Positions 50,653 through 59,738 of a stretch of 64,000 nt of DNA are shown in pieces. Under the pieces are notes generated by a model that worked only from the letters and a program-made list of their open reading frames with translations, did no database searches and was not told the DNA's origin. Numbering within the stretch: the stretch's first letter is position 1; every line of letters begins with the position of its first letter. This stretch comes from an uncultured Paludibacter sp. (GTDB lineage: Bacteria > Bacteroidota > Bacteroidia > Bacteroidales > Paludibacteraceae), in the NCBI GenBank assembly GCA_937927845.1, contig CALFXE010000261.1, positions 1 through 64,000 on the forward strand. The letters are read 5' to 3'. A program made the translations under genes and the position numbers.

Positions 50653-51663
50653 ATGAGCTACCCTATAATAACATGTGCAAGTTATGGTAATACAGGCTCC
50701 GGTGTTATTACTGATTATCTGCTTGAATTTGACAATATTTATAATCCTGGTGATTATGAATTTCGATTTTTACAGGATTATGATGGAGTTTCTACGCTAG
50801 AAGATGCCCTTGTACATAACTTTCATAGGATGAACAGCGACATTGCTATTCGGAATTTTAAGAGATATATTGATTTTCAGTCGGGAAATCTTATTTCAAA
50901 ACGTTATGAAAAATTTTTCAAGGGAGATTTTAAAAGAATAAGCTATAATTATATAGATAAACTTGTAGATTTAAGGTGGCAAGGCTATTGGGAGCAATAT
51001 CAAATTATAACACCTAAGACGGAATCCATTCTAAAATACAAACTACTTCCACGTATTTTAAGATTATTAAATGGAAATAAAGAATATATTGCTAAATATG
51101 TGCCGAAATCTGAAATGTATTTCTCATCACCTTCAGAAGAGAAATTTATTACGATTACCAATGAGTATATTGTTTCTTTATGTAATGCACTTAATAAAGA
51201 TGGGATAAAAAAAACTATATTTTTGGATCAACTGGTCCCTCCTTTAAATTTACAGCGTTATTTACGCTACTATCCAAACATGAAGGTTATTGTTGTCGAT
51301 CGTGATCCTCGTGATCATTATGTTGATAATATTATGAAATGGCGTGAAGGATGGATACCTTTGGATATAAACAAGTATATTGAATATTTCAGAGGGTTGC
51401 GAAAAAATATTGAAGATGAACCCGACGACCATAGGGTTTTAAGAATCAGATTTGAAGATGCCATATATAATTATGATGCTTTTACAACAAAAACAAACAG
51501 TTTTTTAGAGATTAGTAAACAAGATCATGTCAATCCAAAAAAGTTCTTTAATCCTGAACTGTCTATTAATAACACACAACTTTGGAAAAAATATGTTGTA
51601 AATATGGATGAGATACATCTTATCGAAGAAGAATTATCTGCATTTTGTTATAAGTTTGAGTGA
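50653..51663 (+). CDS. PAPS-dependent sulfotransferase-like protein
   Basis: A 336-residue protein. The N-terminal loop SYGNTGSGVITDYL (about 10-23) matches the 5'-phosphosulfate-binding loop of sulfotransferases (GxxxSGS-like), and VIVVDRDPRDHYVD (about 212-225) matches their 3'-phosphate-binding motif (RDPRD). A sulfuryl transfer to a sugar of the repeat unit is the likely role. There is no membrane helix. It lies directly before wzx with a four-base overlap, so it belongs to the polysaccharide operon. PAPS-forming genes are not in the window. An alternative is another P-loop kinase-like enzyme, but the RDPRD motif speaks for a sulfotransferase. Confidence 0.72.
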   Translation: MSYPIITCASYGNTGSGVITDYLLEFDNIYNPGDYEFRFLQDYDGVSTLEDALVHNFHRMNSDIAIRNFKRYIDFQSGNLISKRYEKFFKGDFKRISYNYIDKLVDLRWQGYWEQYQIITPKTESILKYKLLPRILRLLNGNKEYIAKYVPKSEMYFSSPSEEKFITITNEYIVSLCNALNKDGIKKTIFLDQLVPPLNLQRYLRYYPNMKVIVVDRDPRDHYVDNIMKWREGWIPLDINKYIEYFRGLRKNIEDEPDDHRVLRIRFEDAIYNYDAFTTKTNSFLEISKQDHVNPKKFFNPELSINNTQLWKKYVVNMDEIHLIEEELSAFCYKFE

Positions 51664-52925
51664 TGATAAAATACATTAAAAGAAATTTATCTGTAGAATT
51701 ATTTTTACCTCTAATATGGGGAACTTTAGCTGGCACTTTTAATCAAGGATTAAACTTTATAACTAATATTTTTCTAGCAAGATTCTTGAAGAATGATTTT
51801 GGAGAATTGATATTATATCAATCTACAAACTCAATGCTTCAAACTTTTAGTTTAGTTGGACTTGGTACTATGGTTACTGTGCTAATCGCAAAAAACTTGA
51901 AGTTACAAGATAAAGAATTGGTTGGCAGTATAATATCCAATTCATATATTATTGTAACAATCTTATCTATCTTTATAGCTTTTATATGTATTATTTTTGC
52001 CATAATTCCTCAAACAACAATTTTGTTTTGGAAATTTAATTCAACAATTCTATTTTTATTTGTAATAATATGGTTTATATTTAGTTCTATCGATGCACTT
52101 CAAGTAGCTCTGTTAATAGGTTTTTCGGCTTTTAAACATATCGCTATTGCAAGTTTTGTCAAAGGAGTTATTTCCTTACTATTAATATCTTCTTTAGCTT
52201 TCATATACGGAATAGAAGGAGCTTTACTTGGTTACGCAATTGGTTTTATGATTAGTGCTTGTTTGAATCTGTATTTTTTACAAAAGAATATACAAGAATA
52301 CTCTGTAAAAATATCACTAAAAATTAACATTCCTTTGATATGGAAGATTATTAATGCCGGCATTCCGATATTTCTGGCAGCTTTATTTATTACTCCCGTT
52401 CAATGGTTTATCAACAATTATATATTTAGTATAAAAAATGGTCACATTGCATTGTCATTATTTGGAATTGCTAACCAATGGATGATTCTTATTCAGTTTT
52501 TTCCATTGCAAATATCAAAGGTAGTATTACCATTTCTGTCAGGGACTAATAACTATAGAAGAAAAACTGAACATACCGGATTATTTCTGTCTATTTTTAT
52601 TGCAATTTTATTAATATTCTTATCTTTTATTTTTGAAAAACAAATTATACATCTATACGGTTTTGAACATTCACAATCAAAAGAGATATTTCGCATTATG
52701 CTTTTAAGTGCATTTTTTTCCATACTGAATCTTTATTTTGGACAGACGATAATTGCAAGCGGAAAGCCATGGCTCAGAACACTGGCTGATATGATTATTG
52801 CTTTGGCTTTATTTATAACTTTTATTGTTATAATAAATTATTCTGTAATGTTAGCTTTACCCATAGCGTATTGTATTGCGCTATTTATTGGTTCTGCAAC
52901 AATGATAATTCTAAAAAACAAATAA
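51660..52925 (+). CDS. wzx: Wzx-type polysaccharide flippase
   Basis: A 421-residue protein with about twelve to fourteen membrane helices of the MOP superfamily (LPLIWGTLAGTFNQGLNFIT at about 17-36; FLARFLKNDFGELILYQSTN at about 39-58). It flips lipid-linked repeat units from the cytoplasmic to the periplasmic side of the inner membrane. It overlaps the sulfotransferase stop by four bases (ATGA) and the next gene starts directly after its stop. Specificity unknown. Confidence 0.87.
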   Translation: MMIKYIKRNLSVELFLPLIWGTLAGTFNQGLNFITNIFLARFLKNDFGELILYQSTNSMLQTFSLVGLGTMVTVLIAKNLKLQDKELVGSIISNSYIIVTILSIFIAFICIIFAIIPQTTILFWKFNSTILFLFVIIWFIFSSIDALQVALLIGFSAFKHIAIASFVKGVISLLLISSLAFIYGIEGALLGYAIGFMISACLNLYFLQKNIQEYSVKISLKINIPLIWKIINAGIPIFLAALFITPVQWFINNYIFSIKNGHIALSLFGIANQWMILIQFFPLQISKVVLPFLSGTNNYRRKTEHTGLFLSIFIAILLIFLSFIFEKQIIHLYGFEHSQSKEIFRIMLLSAFFSILNLYFGQTIIASGKPWLRTLADMIIALALFITFIVIINYSVMLALPIAYCIALFIGSATMIILKNK

Positions 52926-54317
52926 ATGGCGACAAACAAATCTACATACCTTATATTTCATATAATTCTATGCGTATTCATCATTCCGTTTGTATCACTT
53001 ATGAATTCTTCGAAAAATGGGGTTACAATATTATCATTTTTCACAATAGTAGTATTTTCTTGGATGATTTTTTCATCTCTACAAACAGGGTATAAAATAC
53101 TTCATCCATATATACTCTATCTTTTTATGATATTAGGTTATATTTTATGGGCCATTTTTATTGAGTTTTTTGGGTTGTCGAAATTCAGAAGTGAATTGTG
53201 GATTATTGATAATTTTTTCAATACAGACACTATGAAAACAAAAGTAATTTTACTTATAATTTACTTTTTATTGTTTACGCATTTAGGAGCTTTGACACAT
53301 AAAGCCATATATCCTAACGTCTCCTTTTCTGAGAAGACACCAAATATCAATCATAATTTGCTAATTTCTATACAGAAACAATCACGTATTTTATTTTTTA
53401 TATTTATTCCGTATTTTTTAATATATACTCTTTCTTATGTAATGGCTGTTTTAAAAGATGGTTATATAGTATTGTATGATCCAGATAATTTTTTTAAAGT
53501 TCCAATATGGTTAAGTTTGGCTGACGATATTGTACGTACTTTATTTTGGATGTATATAGCAACAAAACCAAATTTTAAGGACGCTAAAAAAATTATTACA
53601 ATTTATTTTATTATATTGATTATATCATTAGGCATGGGTACAAGAGGTATAATATTTGGTGAGATGATAGGTATAATTGCTATCTTTTCTTACTTAGGAT
53701 ATACCTTCCCTTTTAAAAAAATTGTTGGATTTGGTATTGTTATTTTATTAATATCTCCTATTATAGAAGATTTTAGACAAAAGGAAACAGTTGTTTTTGA
53801 AGATAACTTTATAAAATCAGCCATTACTTCACAGGGGTTACCTATATATTCATTAGGTGCAACACTGGAATATGAGAATATTCTACCAGATCCAAAACAA
53901 AAATATTTGATAGGTCCTTTGGTGGAATTTTTCAACAATGTAAAACAAACAGAGAATGAAATAACTGGGATCAAAGATATCCCACGTCTACCACAAGTAA
54001 TATCGTTTTACGTATCAGAAAGCAGTTTCTTTTCTGGGTGGGGAATTGGTAATACAATTATCGCAGAATTTTATATTTTTGGCGGATACTGGGCATTAGC
54101 TTTCCTATCTTTTTTATACACATTCTTACTGGTTAGCTTTTTTGATCGTTACCGTAATTTCACTCTAATATTTATATCTTTAATCTCTTTGAGAATTATA
54201 TTTTTTACGGTAAGGGAAAATCCTATGTATATTATTGTACAATTATTCCTTCCTATTATTATTTATATTATACTCCGCCTTTATTTTAGAAGGATTGTCG
54301 ATATTAGCACAAGATGA
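52926..54317 (+). CDS. wzy: Wzy-type O-antigen/capsule repeat-unit polymerase
   Basis: A 463-residue inner-membrane protein with about ten to twelve helices and a long loop (about 290-370; FRQKETVVFEDNF, SLGATLEYENILPD). Sequence conservation is low as usual for Wzy; the call rests on hydropathy, length and position between wzx and glycosyltransferases. The motif GMGTRGIIFGEM (about 236-247) is typical of this family. It would join flipped repeat units in the periplasm. Its start codon directly follows the wzx stop, and its stop overlaps the next start by four bases. Confidence 0.8.
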   Translation: MATNKSTYLIFHIILCVFIIPFVSLMNSSKNGVTILSFFTIVVFSWMIFSSLQTGYKILHPYILYLFMILGYILWAIFIEFFGLSKFRSELWIIDNFFNTDTMKTKVILLIIYFLLFTHLGALTHKAIYPNVSFSEKTPNINHNLLISIQKQSRILFFIFIPYFLIYTLSYVMAVLKDGYIVLYDPDNFFKVPIWLSLADDIVRTLFWMYIATKPNFKDAKKIITIYFIILIISLGMGTRGIIFGEMIGIIAIFSYLGYTFPFKKIVGFGIVILLISPIIEDFRQKETVVFEDNFIKSAITSQGLPIYSLGATLEYENILPDPKQKYLIGPLVEFFNNVKQTENEITGIKDIPRLPQVISFYVSESSFFSGWGIGNTIIAEFYIFGGYWALAFLSFLYTFLLVSFFDRYRNFTLIFISLISLRIIFFTVRENPMYIIVQLFLPIIIYIILRLYFRRIVDISTR

Positions 54318-55477
54318 AAAAGATTTTATTTATTCCTCATACATTATCAACGGGTGGTGGCTCTGAAAAAGTCTTAGCCTTGTTAATAAATCAACTTTCA
54401 CAATATTATCACATTACTGTGATAGAGAGGCTTGAAGACATTTATCCTTATCAACTTCCTGAGAATGTAACAAAACTTCCCTCAATGTCTTTTACAAAAG
54501 AGTGTTTATTGAAGAGTCAACAACGCAATTATTTATTCAACACGTTAATGCGCAGGCTACTCTCAATTATGACCTATTTATTTCCTACTCTTGTTTATAA
54601 ATACTTTATAAAAGGCAGCTATGATATTGAAATTTCATTCAATTATTTATATCCTTCCTTATTAGTTGCTAAAAGTCTAAATAAAAAATCAAAGAAAATA
54701 ATGTGGGTGCACGGTTCAATAGAAGATTTAGACTATAATCAATATACAGTATTAAAACGAATATTATATTATTTATACTACAAAATGCAAGGTAGAGCTT
54801 TTGATAAAGCTAATGCTATTATCCCTATATCAAATAATACATTATTTTCTATACAAAAGCTATATCCACAATTTGCAGACAAGATTTCATTAATAAATAA
54901 TGGGTATGATTTTAGTGAAATAAAAATTAAATCTGAAGTTTTTCAAATAGAAAAGAGCAATATCTATCGATTAATTTCTGTAGGAAGATTAGACGAGAAT
55001 AAAAATCCTCTTTTACAATTGAAAGCTCTTAAAAAACTGTTAAATAAGGATGTTAAGGTAGAACTATTAATGCTTGGAGAAGGGGAGTTGAATACTGCAA
55101 TCGAAAAAGAAATACAAATACTAGAACTTGAAAATCACGTAAAATTATTAGGATACATATCCAATCCATATCCTTATATAAAAAGTGCAAATGTATTACT
55201 CATTTCTTCTTTTTCCGAGGGATTTCCTACGGTTGCGGTGGAAGCTCTTGCATTAGGGATACCTGTAGTTTCGACACAGGTAGGAGGTGTAAAAGAAGTA
55301 ATAGTGGATGGACTCAATGGCTGTATTGTTTCATCGTACGATGAAAATGAGTATACCGAGGCCATTGAAAAAGTCATTAATTTTTCTACGGATAAGAAGA
55401 CTATTGAACAAAGTGTAGCACATCTAACAAAAGAGAATTGGACGAGAAACGTTATACAGCTAATTGAAAGCAACTAA
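54314..55477 (+). CDS. GT4 glycosyltransferase 1
   Basis: A 387-residue group-1 transferase. The N-terminal HTLSTGGGSEKVLALLINQL (about 8-27) is the acceptor-domain loop, and SSFSEGFPTVAVEALALG (about 295-312) is the E-x7-E donor motif, followed by GGVKEVIVDGLNGCIV. It adds a sugar to the lipid-linked repeat unit on the cytoplasmic face. It overlaps wzy by four bases and is six bases from the GT2 gene. Sugar unknown. Confidence 0.87.
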   Translation: MKKILFIPHTLSTGGGSEKVLALLINQLSQYYHITVIERLEDIYPYQLPENVTKLPSMSFTKECLLKSQQRNYLFNTLMRRLLSIMTYLFPTLVYKYFIKGSYDIEISFNYLYPSLLVAKSLNKKSKKIMWVHGSIEDLDYNQYTVLKRILYYLYYKMQGRAFDKANAIIPISNNTLFSIQKLYPQFADKISLINNGYDFSEIKIKSEVFQIEKSNIYRLISVGRLDENKNPLLQLKALKKLLNKDVKVELLMLGEGELNTAIEKEIQILELENHVKLLGYISNPYPYIKSANVLLISSFSEGFPTVAVEALALGIPVVSTQVGGVKEVIVDGLNGCIVSSYDENEYTEAIEKVINFSTDKKTIEQSVAHLTKENWTRNVIQLIESN

Positions 55478-55482
55478 GTTTT

Positions 55483-56349
55483 ATGAAAATGACACCTTTA
55501 ATTACTATTGGAATCCCTTTTTACAATGCTGAAAAGTTTTTATCTCAGGCTATATTATCTGTTCTCAATCAGACCTATCAGGACTGGGAATTGATATTGT
55601 TAGATGATGGAAGTTCAGACACCTCTTTATCTATTGCTCGAAAATTTACTGATACCCGAATAAAAGTTATATCAGATGGTAAAAATAGAGGCTTAGTCTA
55701 TCGGTTAAATCAACTGTCCAGGATGGCACAAGGATGCTATTATGCGCGTATGGATGCGGATGACATTATGCATCCCAAGCGTTTGGAACAACAAATTAAT
55801 TTTTTAGAATCAACCAAAAATGTAGATGTTGTTGGTAGTGGATATTACTCTATTGATGAGAATAATAATATTGCAGGTAAATATATTGCAAATAAAAATC
55901 TGGATAATATCCAGTCATTATTAAAAAATGGAGGGTTTGTTCATCCCAGCATAATGGGCAGGACAGATTGGTTCATACAAAACCCTTATAATTCTGATAT
56001 GGAACGAATGGAAGATTTTGAGCTGTGGTTGAGAACCATAGAAAAAAGTAGTTTTTACAATATAAACGATGCATTACTGTTTTATAGGACAGAAGAAACT
56101 TCAACATATAAGAAATACGTCAGGACGAATATTAACATCATAAAACTTTTAAAAAACAAACAAGCAAATATAACTAAATTTGACAGAATGAAACAGCAAT
56201 TCTATTTTACAATCAAGATTGCAATCTACTCTCTTTTTGAGTTGATCCAATCAACAGAATTCCTTGTAAAAAAACGATTGACAGGTATGTCTACACAAGA
56301 AAAAGAAATGGCTCTTAGCTATCTAAAAGAAGCTCTTTATGAAAAATAA
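55483..56349 (+). CDS. GT2 glycosyltransferase
   Basis: A 288-residue GT-A fold transferase. The opening TIGIPFYNAEKFLSQAILSV (about 7-26), the DDGSSDTSL nucleotide site (about 43-51) and MDADDIMHPKRLEQQINFL (about 88-106, with the DxD metal motif) are standard for family 2. No C-terminal membrane anchor is evident. It acts on the growing repeat unit. Its end overlaps the following GT4 gene by eleven bases, which means tight coupling. Confidence 0.9.
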   Translation: MKMTPLITIGIPFYNAEKFLSQAILSVLNQTYQDWELILLDDGSSDTSLSIARKFTDTRIKVISDGKNRGLVYRLNQLSRMAQGCYYARMDADDIMHPKRLEQQINFLESTKNVDVVGSGYYSIDENNNIAGKYIANKNLDNIQSLLKNGGFVHPSIMGRTDWFIQNPYNSDMERMEDFELWLRTIEKSSFYNINDALLFYRTEETSTYKKYVRTNINIIKLLKNKQANITKFDRMKQQFYFTIKIAIYSLFELIQSTEFLVKKRLTGMSTQEKEMALSYLKEALYEK

Positions 56350-57478
56350 TAAATCCATCCTCCATATCGTAAATACTTTCTACGCTGTTACTTATTTCAT
56401 AGGAGATCAATTTCTATATTTTAAGGATAAAGGCTATGATTTACATGTCATATGTAGCCCTTCAGATAGAATGGAAAGCTATTCCAAGTCCAAAGGCTTT
56501 AAGTATGAAGATATTCCTCTACTACGCTCAATATCTATAACACAAGACATTAAATCTTTGATACAAATTTGTAGATATATAAAAAAAAATAATATTGGCA
56601 TAATTGTCGGGCATACCCCAAAAGGAGGATTATTAGCTATGATTGCAGGAAAGTTAATGAGGGTACCTAAACGAATCTATTTCCGTCACGGCTTGGTTTA
56701 TGAGACAAGTTCTGGATTTATTCGACAGCTTCTAATTTTCGCCGAAAAATTAACCTCGTGTTGCGCCACTAAAATCATATGTGTAAGTCCTTCATTAATG
56801 AAGCGAAGTGTTGAGGACAGATTAAATCCCGAATACAAGCAACTTATTTTGGGTGAAGGAACCTGTGGAGGAATTGATTCAGAAGAAAAGTTTAACCCAC
56901 ACAAAATTAACACCGACAAACTCAATGCTTTAAGACAATCATTGAATATTATTAAAAATGATATTGTAATCGGCTATTGTGGACGGTTGGTAAAAGATAA
57001 GGGGATTAAAAAATTGGTAGAAACATTAAAAATCCTTCCTGAAAACTATAAATTATTATTGGTTGGAGATTTCGAAGAAAGAGACGCATTAAAAAACGAT
57101 TTGCAAGAAGAGATAACACAAAACAATAAAATAATTAAAACAGGCTTTATATTTAATGATATAGAATATTATTATGCTTTAATGAGTGTTTTTATTCTTC
57201 CGTCTTATAGGGAAGGATTTCCTACATCCACATTAGAAGCTTCATCAATGCAAATACCAGTTTTGACAACCAAGGTTACCGGCTGTATTGATGCTATTAT
57301 TGACGGTGAAACGGGATATTATATATCACACGATCCACAGGACATTAAAGCTAATATCATAAAGTTACAAAACAAAGAATTAAGAGATAAATTAGGATAT
57401 AATGGTAGGCAGTTTGTATTAAACAATTTCGATAATCGGATACTTTGGCCTATTATTGAAAAAGAACTTTATATATAA
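56339..57478 (+). CDS. GT4 glycosyltransferase 2
   Basis: A 379-residue transferase of the type common at the membrane-proximal end of polysaccharide loci. The N-terminal half has GHTPKGGLLAMIAGKLMRVP (about 97-116) and YFRHGLVYE (about 118-126); the donor motif is SYREGFPTSTLEASSMQ (about 286-302). The likely role is one of the first transfers to undecaprenyl-linked sugar. It is the last intact gene of the locus; the next reading frames are decayed. There is no initiating phosphoglycosyltransferase (WcaJ/WecA type) in the window. Confidence 0.87.
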   Translation: MKNNKSILHIVNTFYAVTYFIGDQFLYFKDKGYDLHVICSPSDRMESYSKSKGFKYEDIPLLRSISITQDIKSLIQICRYIKKNNIGIIVGHTPKGGLLAMIAGKLMRVPKRIYFRHGLVYETSSGFIRQLLIFAEKLTSCCATKIICVSPSLMKRSVEDRLNPEYKQLILGEGTCGGIDSEEKFNPHKINTDKLNALRQSLNIIKNDIVIGYCGRLVKDKGIKKLVETLKILPENYKLLLVGDFEERDALKNDLQEEITQNNKIIKTGFIFNDIEYYYALMSVFILPSYREGFPTSTLEASSMQIPVLTTKVTGCIDAIIDGETGYYISHDPQDIKANIIKLQNKELRDKLGYNGRQFVLNNFDNRILWPIIEKELYI

Positions 57479-57734
57479 TCATGTTCAATAATGACATGCA
57501 CGGATTCGTAGGAAACAAACTTAGTTTAAGTGTTGAAAATCTAAAATAGAATAAGTCTGAAAAATAATGACTTATAATAGATAATAATGTATTGTTTTTG
57601 TTACATATATTTAGGAATATTTATTAATTTTCAAACAAATGTGAAACAAATAATAAAAACCAAGTTCCAAACCTGTCATATAATTTTGGTAAAGCGGGAA
57701 TTATTTAATGAATTCTAATTAAAGAATATATGCT

Positions 57735-58267
57735 ATGAAAATTCTTTCCGTAGTCGGTACTCGTCCAAACTTTATGAAAATGTCGCCTTTTTGTAAAGCT
57801 ATTGATGCTTATAATAAAGAAATCTCTAATGATAAAATTTAACATATACTCATACATATCGGTCACATTACGATATCATATATCTGAGTCGTTTTTTCAA
57901 TTTTTGGGAATTCCTGATCCTGATATAAATCTTGAAATAGGTTTGGATACACACACAGCAGGTTGGTAAGATTGTGATAAAATTTGAAAAACATGCTTAT
58001 ATGTCGGCTGATATAATGCTTACTGATAGCGGTGGACTGCAAGAAGAGTGCTGCGTGTTGGGGACTCCCTGCCTTACCTTACGCTGGAATACAGAGCGAC
58101 CAATAACATTAAAAGAGCATGGCGGAGCAAGTGTGCTTGTCGGCAATAATATCGCAAGAATACGTGAGGAATACCAAATAGCTCTTAACTCTCAACGTAA
58201 ACCGCAACGTCCGGAATTATGGGATGGCAAAACAGCAATTCGATGTGTAGAAACTTTGGTTGAATAG
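57735..58267 (+). pseudogene. decayed wecB/fnlC-like UDP-GlcNAc 2-epimerase
   Basis: Starts like WecB (MKILSVVGTRPNFMKMSPF), stops after 35 codons (TAA at 57840-57842), then carries on in other frames (about 57846 to 57970: HIL.H.GxHYD, then SESFFQFLGIPDPDINLEI), and finally has the intact C-terminal part (57974-58267; LTDSGGLQEECCVLGTPCL, RPITLKEHGGASVLVGN). At least two small frameshifts and an internal deletion of roughly 190 codons are needed. With the FnlA-like head at 50427 this suggests loss of a UDP-L-FucNAc-type pathway. The bases 58268-58380 that follow hold no intact gene. Confidence 0.88.
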
Positions 58268-58385
58268 AAAAATGGCTCACCGATTTTGATTTTATCGATT
58301 TATCTACTGCCGAGAAATTGAGGAATTGGAATGAAGTACATCGCACCAATCACTAATCACCATTCACAAAAAAAACCTCGATCAT

Positions 58386-58425
58386 TTGGCATATTGATAC
58401 AAATACTGTATTTTTGTATCAATAT
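58386..58425 (+). promoter_or_regulatory. promoter and perfect 13-bp palindromic operator of the AAA ATPase gene
   Basis: TTG (58386-58388), 20 bases, TATTTTTG (58409-58416) is a full promoter match. ATATTGATACAAA (58391-58403) and TTTGTATCAATAT (58413-58425) form a perfect 13-bp inverted repeat with a 9-base spacer, covering the spacer and -7 element of that promoter. The first in-frame ATG is 58441. This layout is that of a repressor binding site, though a hairpin at the RNA 5' end is possible. Confidence 0.65.
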
Positions 58426-58440
58426 ATTGAACCAAATAAC

Positions 58441-59733
58441 ATGAACAAGGAAATAATTAAAAATATTATCCGAGAAAAGCAACAAGAAATTGCAGAAATA
58501 CAATTTATTAAGCGAGATTGCTTCATTGAACCTTCAGTCAATTATGTGTTTGTAGGCATGCGACGTGCTGGCAAATCATATTTGATGTATCAGCAAATTC
58601 ATGAACTCATTCGTCAAAATGAACATACAATACATGATATACTGTTTATAAACTTTGAAGATGAGCGTATTAGAGGAATTAGAGTAGAAGAATTATCACT
58701 GATTTTAGATGCATACAAAGAAATGTACCACGATTCTAAACCCATTTTGTTTTTAGATGAAATTCAAAATGTTGAAGGTTGGGAAAAATTTGCACGTCGA
58801 TTAGCCGACTCAAAATACAGGGTATATATATCAGGCAGTAATGCCAATATGTTGAGTCGAGAAATTTACACAACACTCGGAGGCAGGTTTGTAGCAAGAG
58901 AGATATTTCCGTTTTCGTTTGATGAATATCTGAAATATAACAAGGTGGTGTTAGACAAAAATTGGCAATATGGTAATGAAAGAACATTAGCAGTCAATTA
59001 CTTTGATAAATACTTTAATTTTGGAGGTATAGCCGAAGTATTTCCATTATTTGATAAACGTGATTATCTTAACTCTCTATATCACAAGATTTTATTAGGT
59101 GATATCATTGCACGAAACGATATCCGTAACGAGAACGCAATCCGTGTTTTGGTCAAGAAAATTGCAGAGACAGTCATGCATCCTGTTTCATTACAAAAGC
59201 TAAAAAACATTGTGGATGCTACTGGTGCAAGTATTGCTAAAAATACTTTGATAGATTATTTAACTCATCTCAAAGATGCTTATTTGATTTTTGAAATATC
59301 GAACTTTTCTGATAAATTTACAGAACGTGAAACTATTAAAAAAAGGTACTTTTTCGATAATGGCTTGCTTAATCTTTTTTTGATAGATGCAAATACACGA
59401 TTACTCGAAAATCTGGCAGCACTAACATTAAAGAAGAAATTTGCAGATGATGTTTTTTATTACAACAAAAATATCGAAGTAGATTTTTACATTCCAAAAG
59501 AAAAAATCGGCATTCAAGTTTCGTACTCCATTGCCGACTTCGATACTCGCAAACGCGAAGTAGATGCTTTGTTAAAACTTAATAAAGCCTTTAGATTGGA
59601 GAAGTTACAAATAATAACTTATAACGAAGAGGAAATAATTCACATGCAAGATCTTGAAATATCTGTCATCCCTATTTGGAAATGGATTATAGAACAAAGT
59701 TTCGCTCCGTCGTCTAAATTTCTAAACTTCTAA
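58441..59733 (+). CDS. AAA-type ATPase with DUF4143 C-terminal domain
   Basis: A 430-residue ATPase of the AAA_14/DUF4143 type. Walker A is GMRRAGKSYLMYQQI (about residues 38-52) and Walker B is ILFLDEIQNVEGWEKFARR (about 100-118), with SGSNANML and GGRF as later AAA motifs. The C-terminal DUF4143 domain (about 200-400) has KIAETVMHPVSLQKLKNIV and a PD-(D/E)XK-like strand VDFYIPKEKIGIQV. Such proteins are abundant in Bacteroidales and of unknown function. The start is taken as the ATG at 58441, since a TTG at 58414 lies inside the promoter -7 element. The gene is convergent with the TonB receptor, five bases apart. Confidence 0.9.
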   Translation: MNKEIIKNIIREKQQEIAEIQFIKRDCFIEPSVNYVFVGMRRAGKSYLMYQQIHELIRQNEHTIHDILFINFEDERIRGIRVEELSLILDAYKEMYHDSKPILFLDEIQNVEGWEKFARRLADSKYRVYISGSNANMLSREIYTTLGGRFVAREIFPFSFDEYLKYNKVVLDKNWQYGNERTLAVNYFDKYFNFGGIAEVFPLFDKRDYLNSLYHKILLGDIIARNDIRNENAIRVLVKKIAETVMHPVSLQKLKNIVDATGASIAKNTLIDYLTHLKDAYLIFEISNFSDKFTERETIKKRYFFDNGLLNLFLIDANTRLLENLAALTLKKKFADDVFYYNKNIEVDFYIPKEKIGIQVSYSIADFDTRKREVDALLKLNKAFRLEKLQIITYNEEEIIHMQDLEISVIPIWKWIIEQSFAPSSKFLNF

Positions 59734-59738
59734 ATGCC

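Noticed and set aside
57479..57734. Short frame near 57481 with a GFVGNKL segment as a remnant of a CapF/FnlB-type reductase
   Set aside because: Only a few residues resemble the family and the frame ends quickly; too weak to annotate.
58414..58440. TTG start for the AAA ATPase
   Set aside because: It falls inside the -7 element of the promoter, before the expected transcription start.
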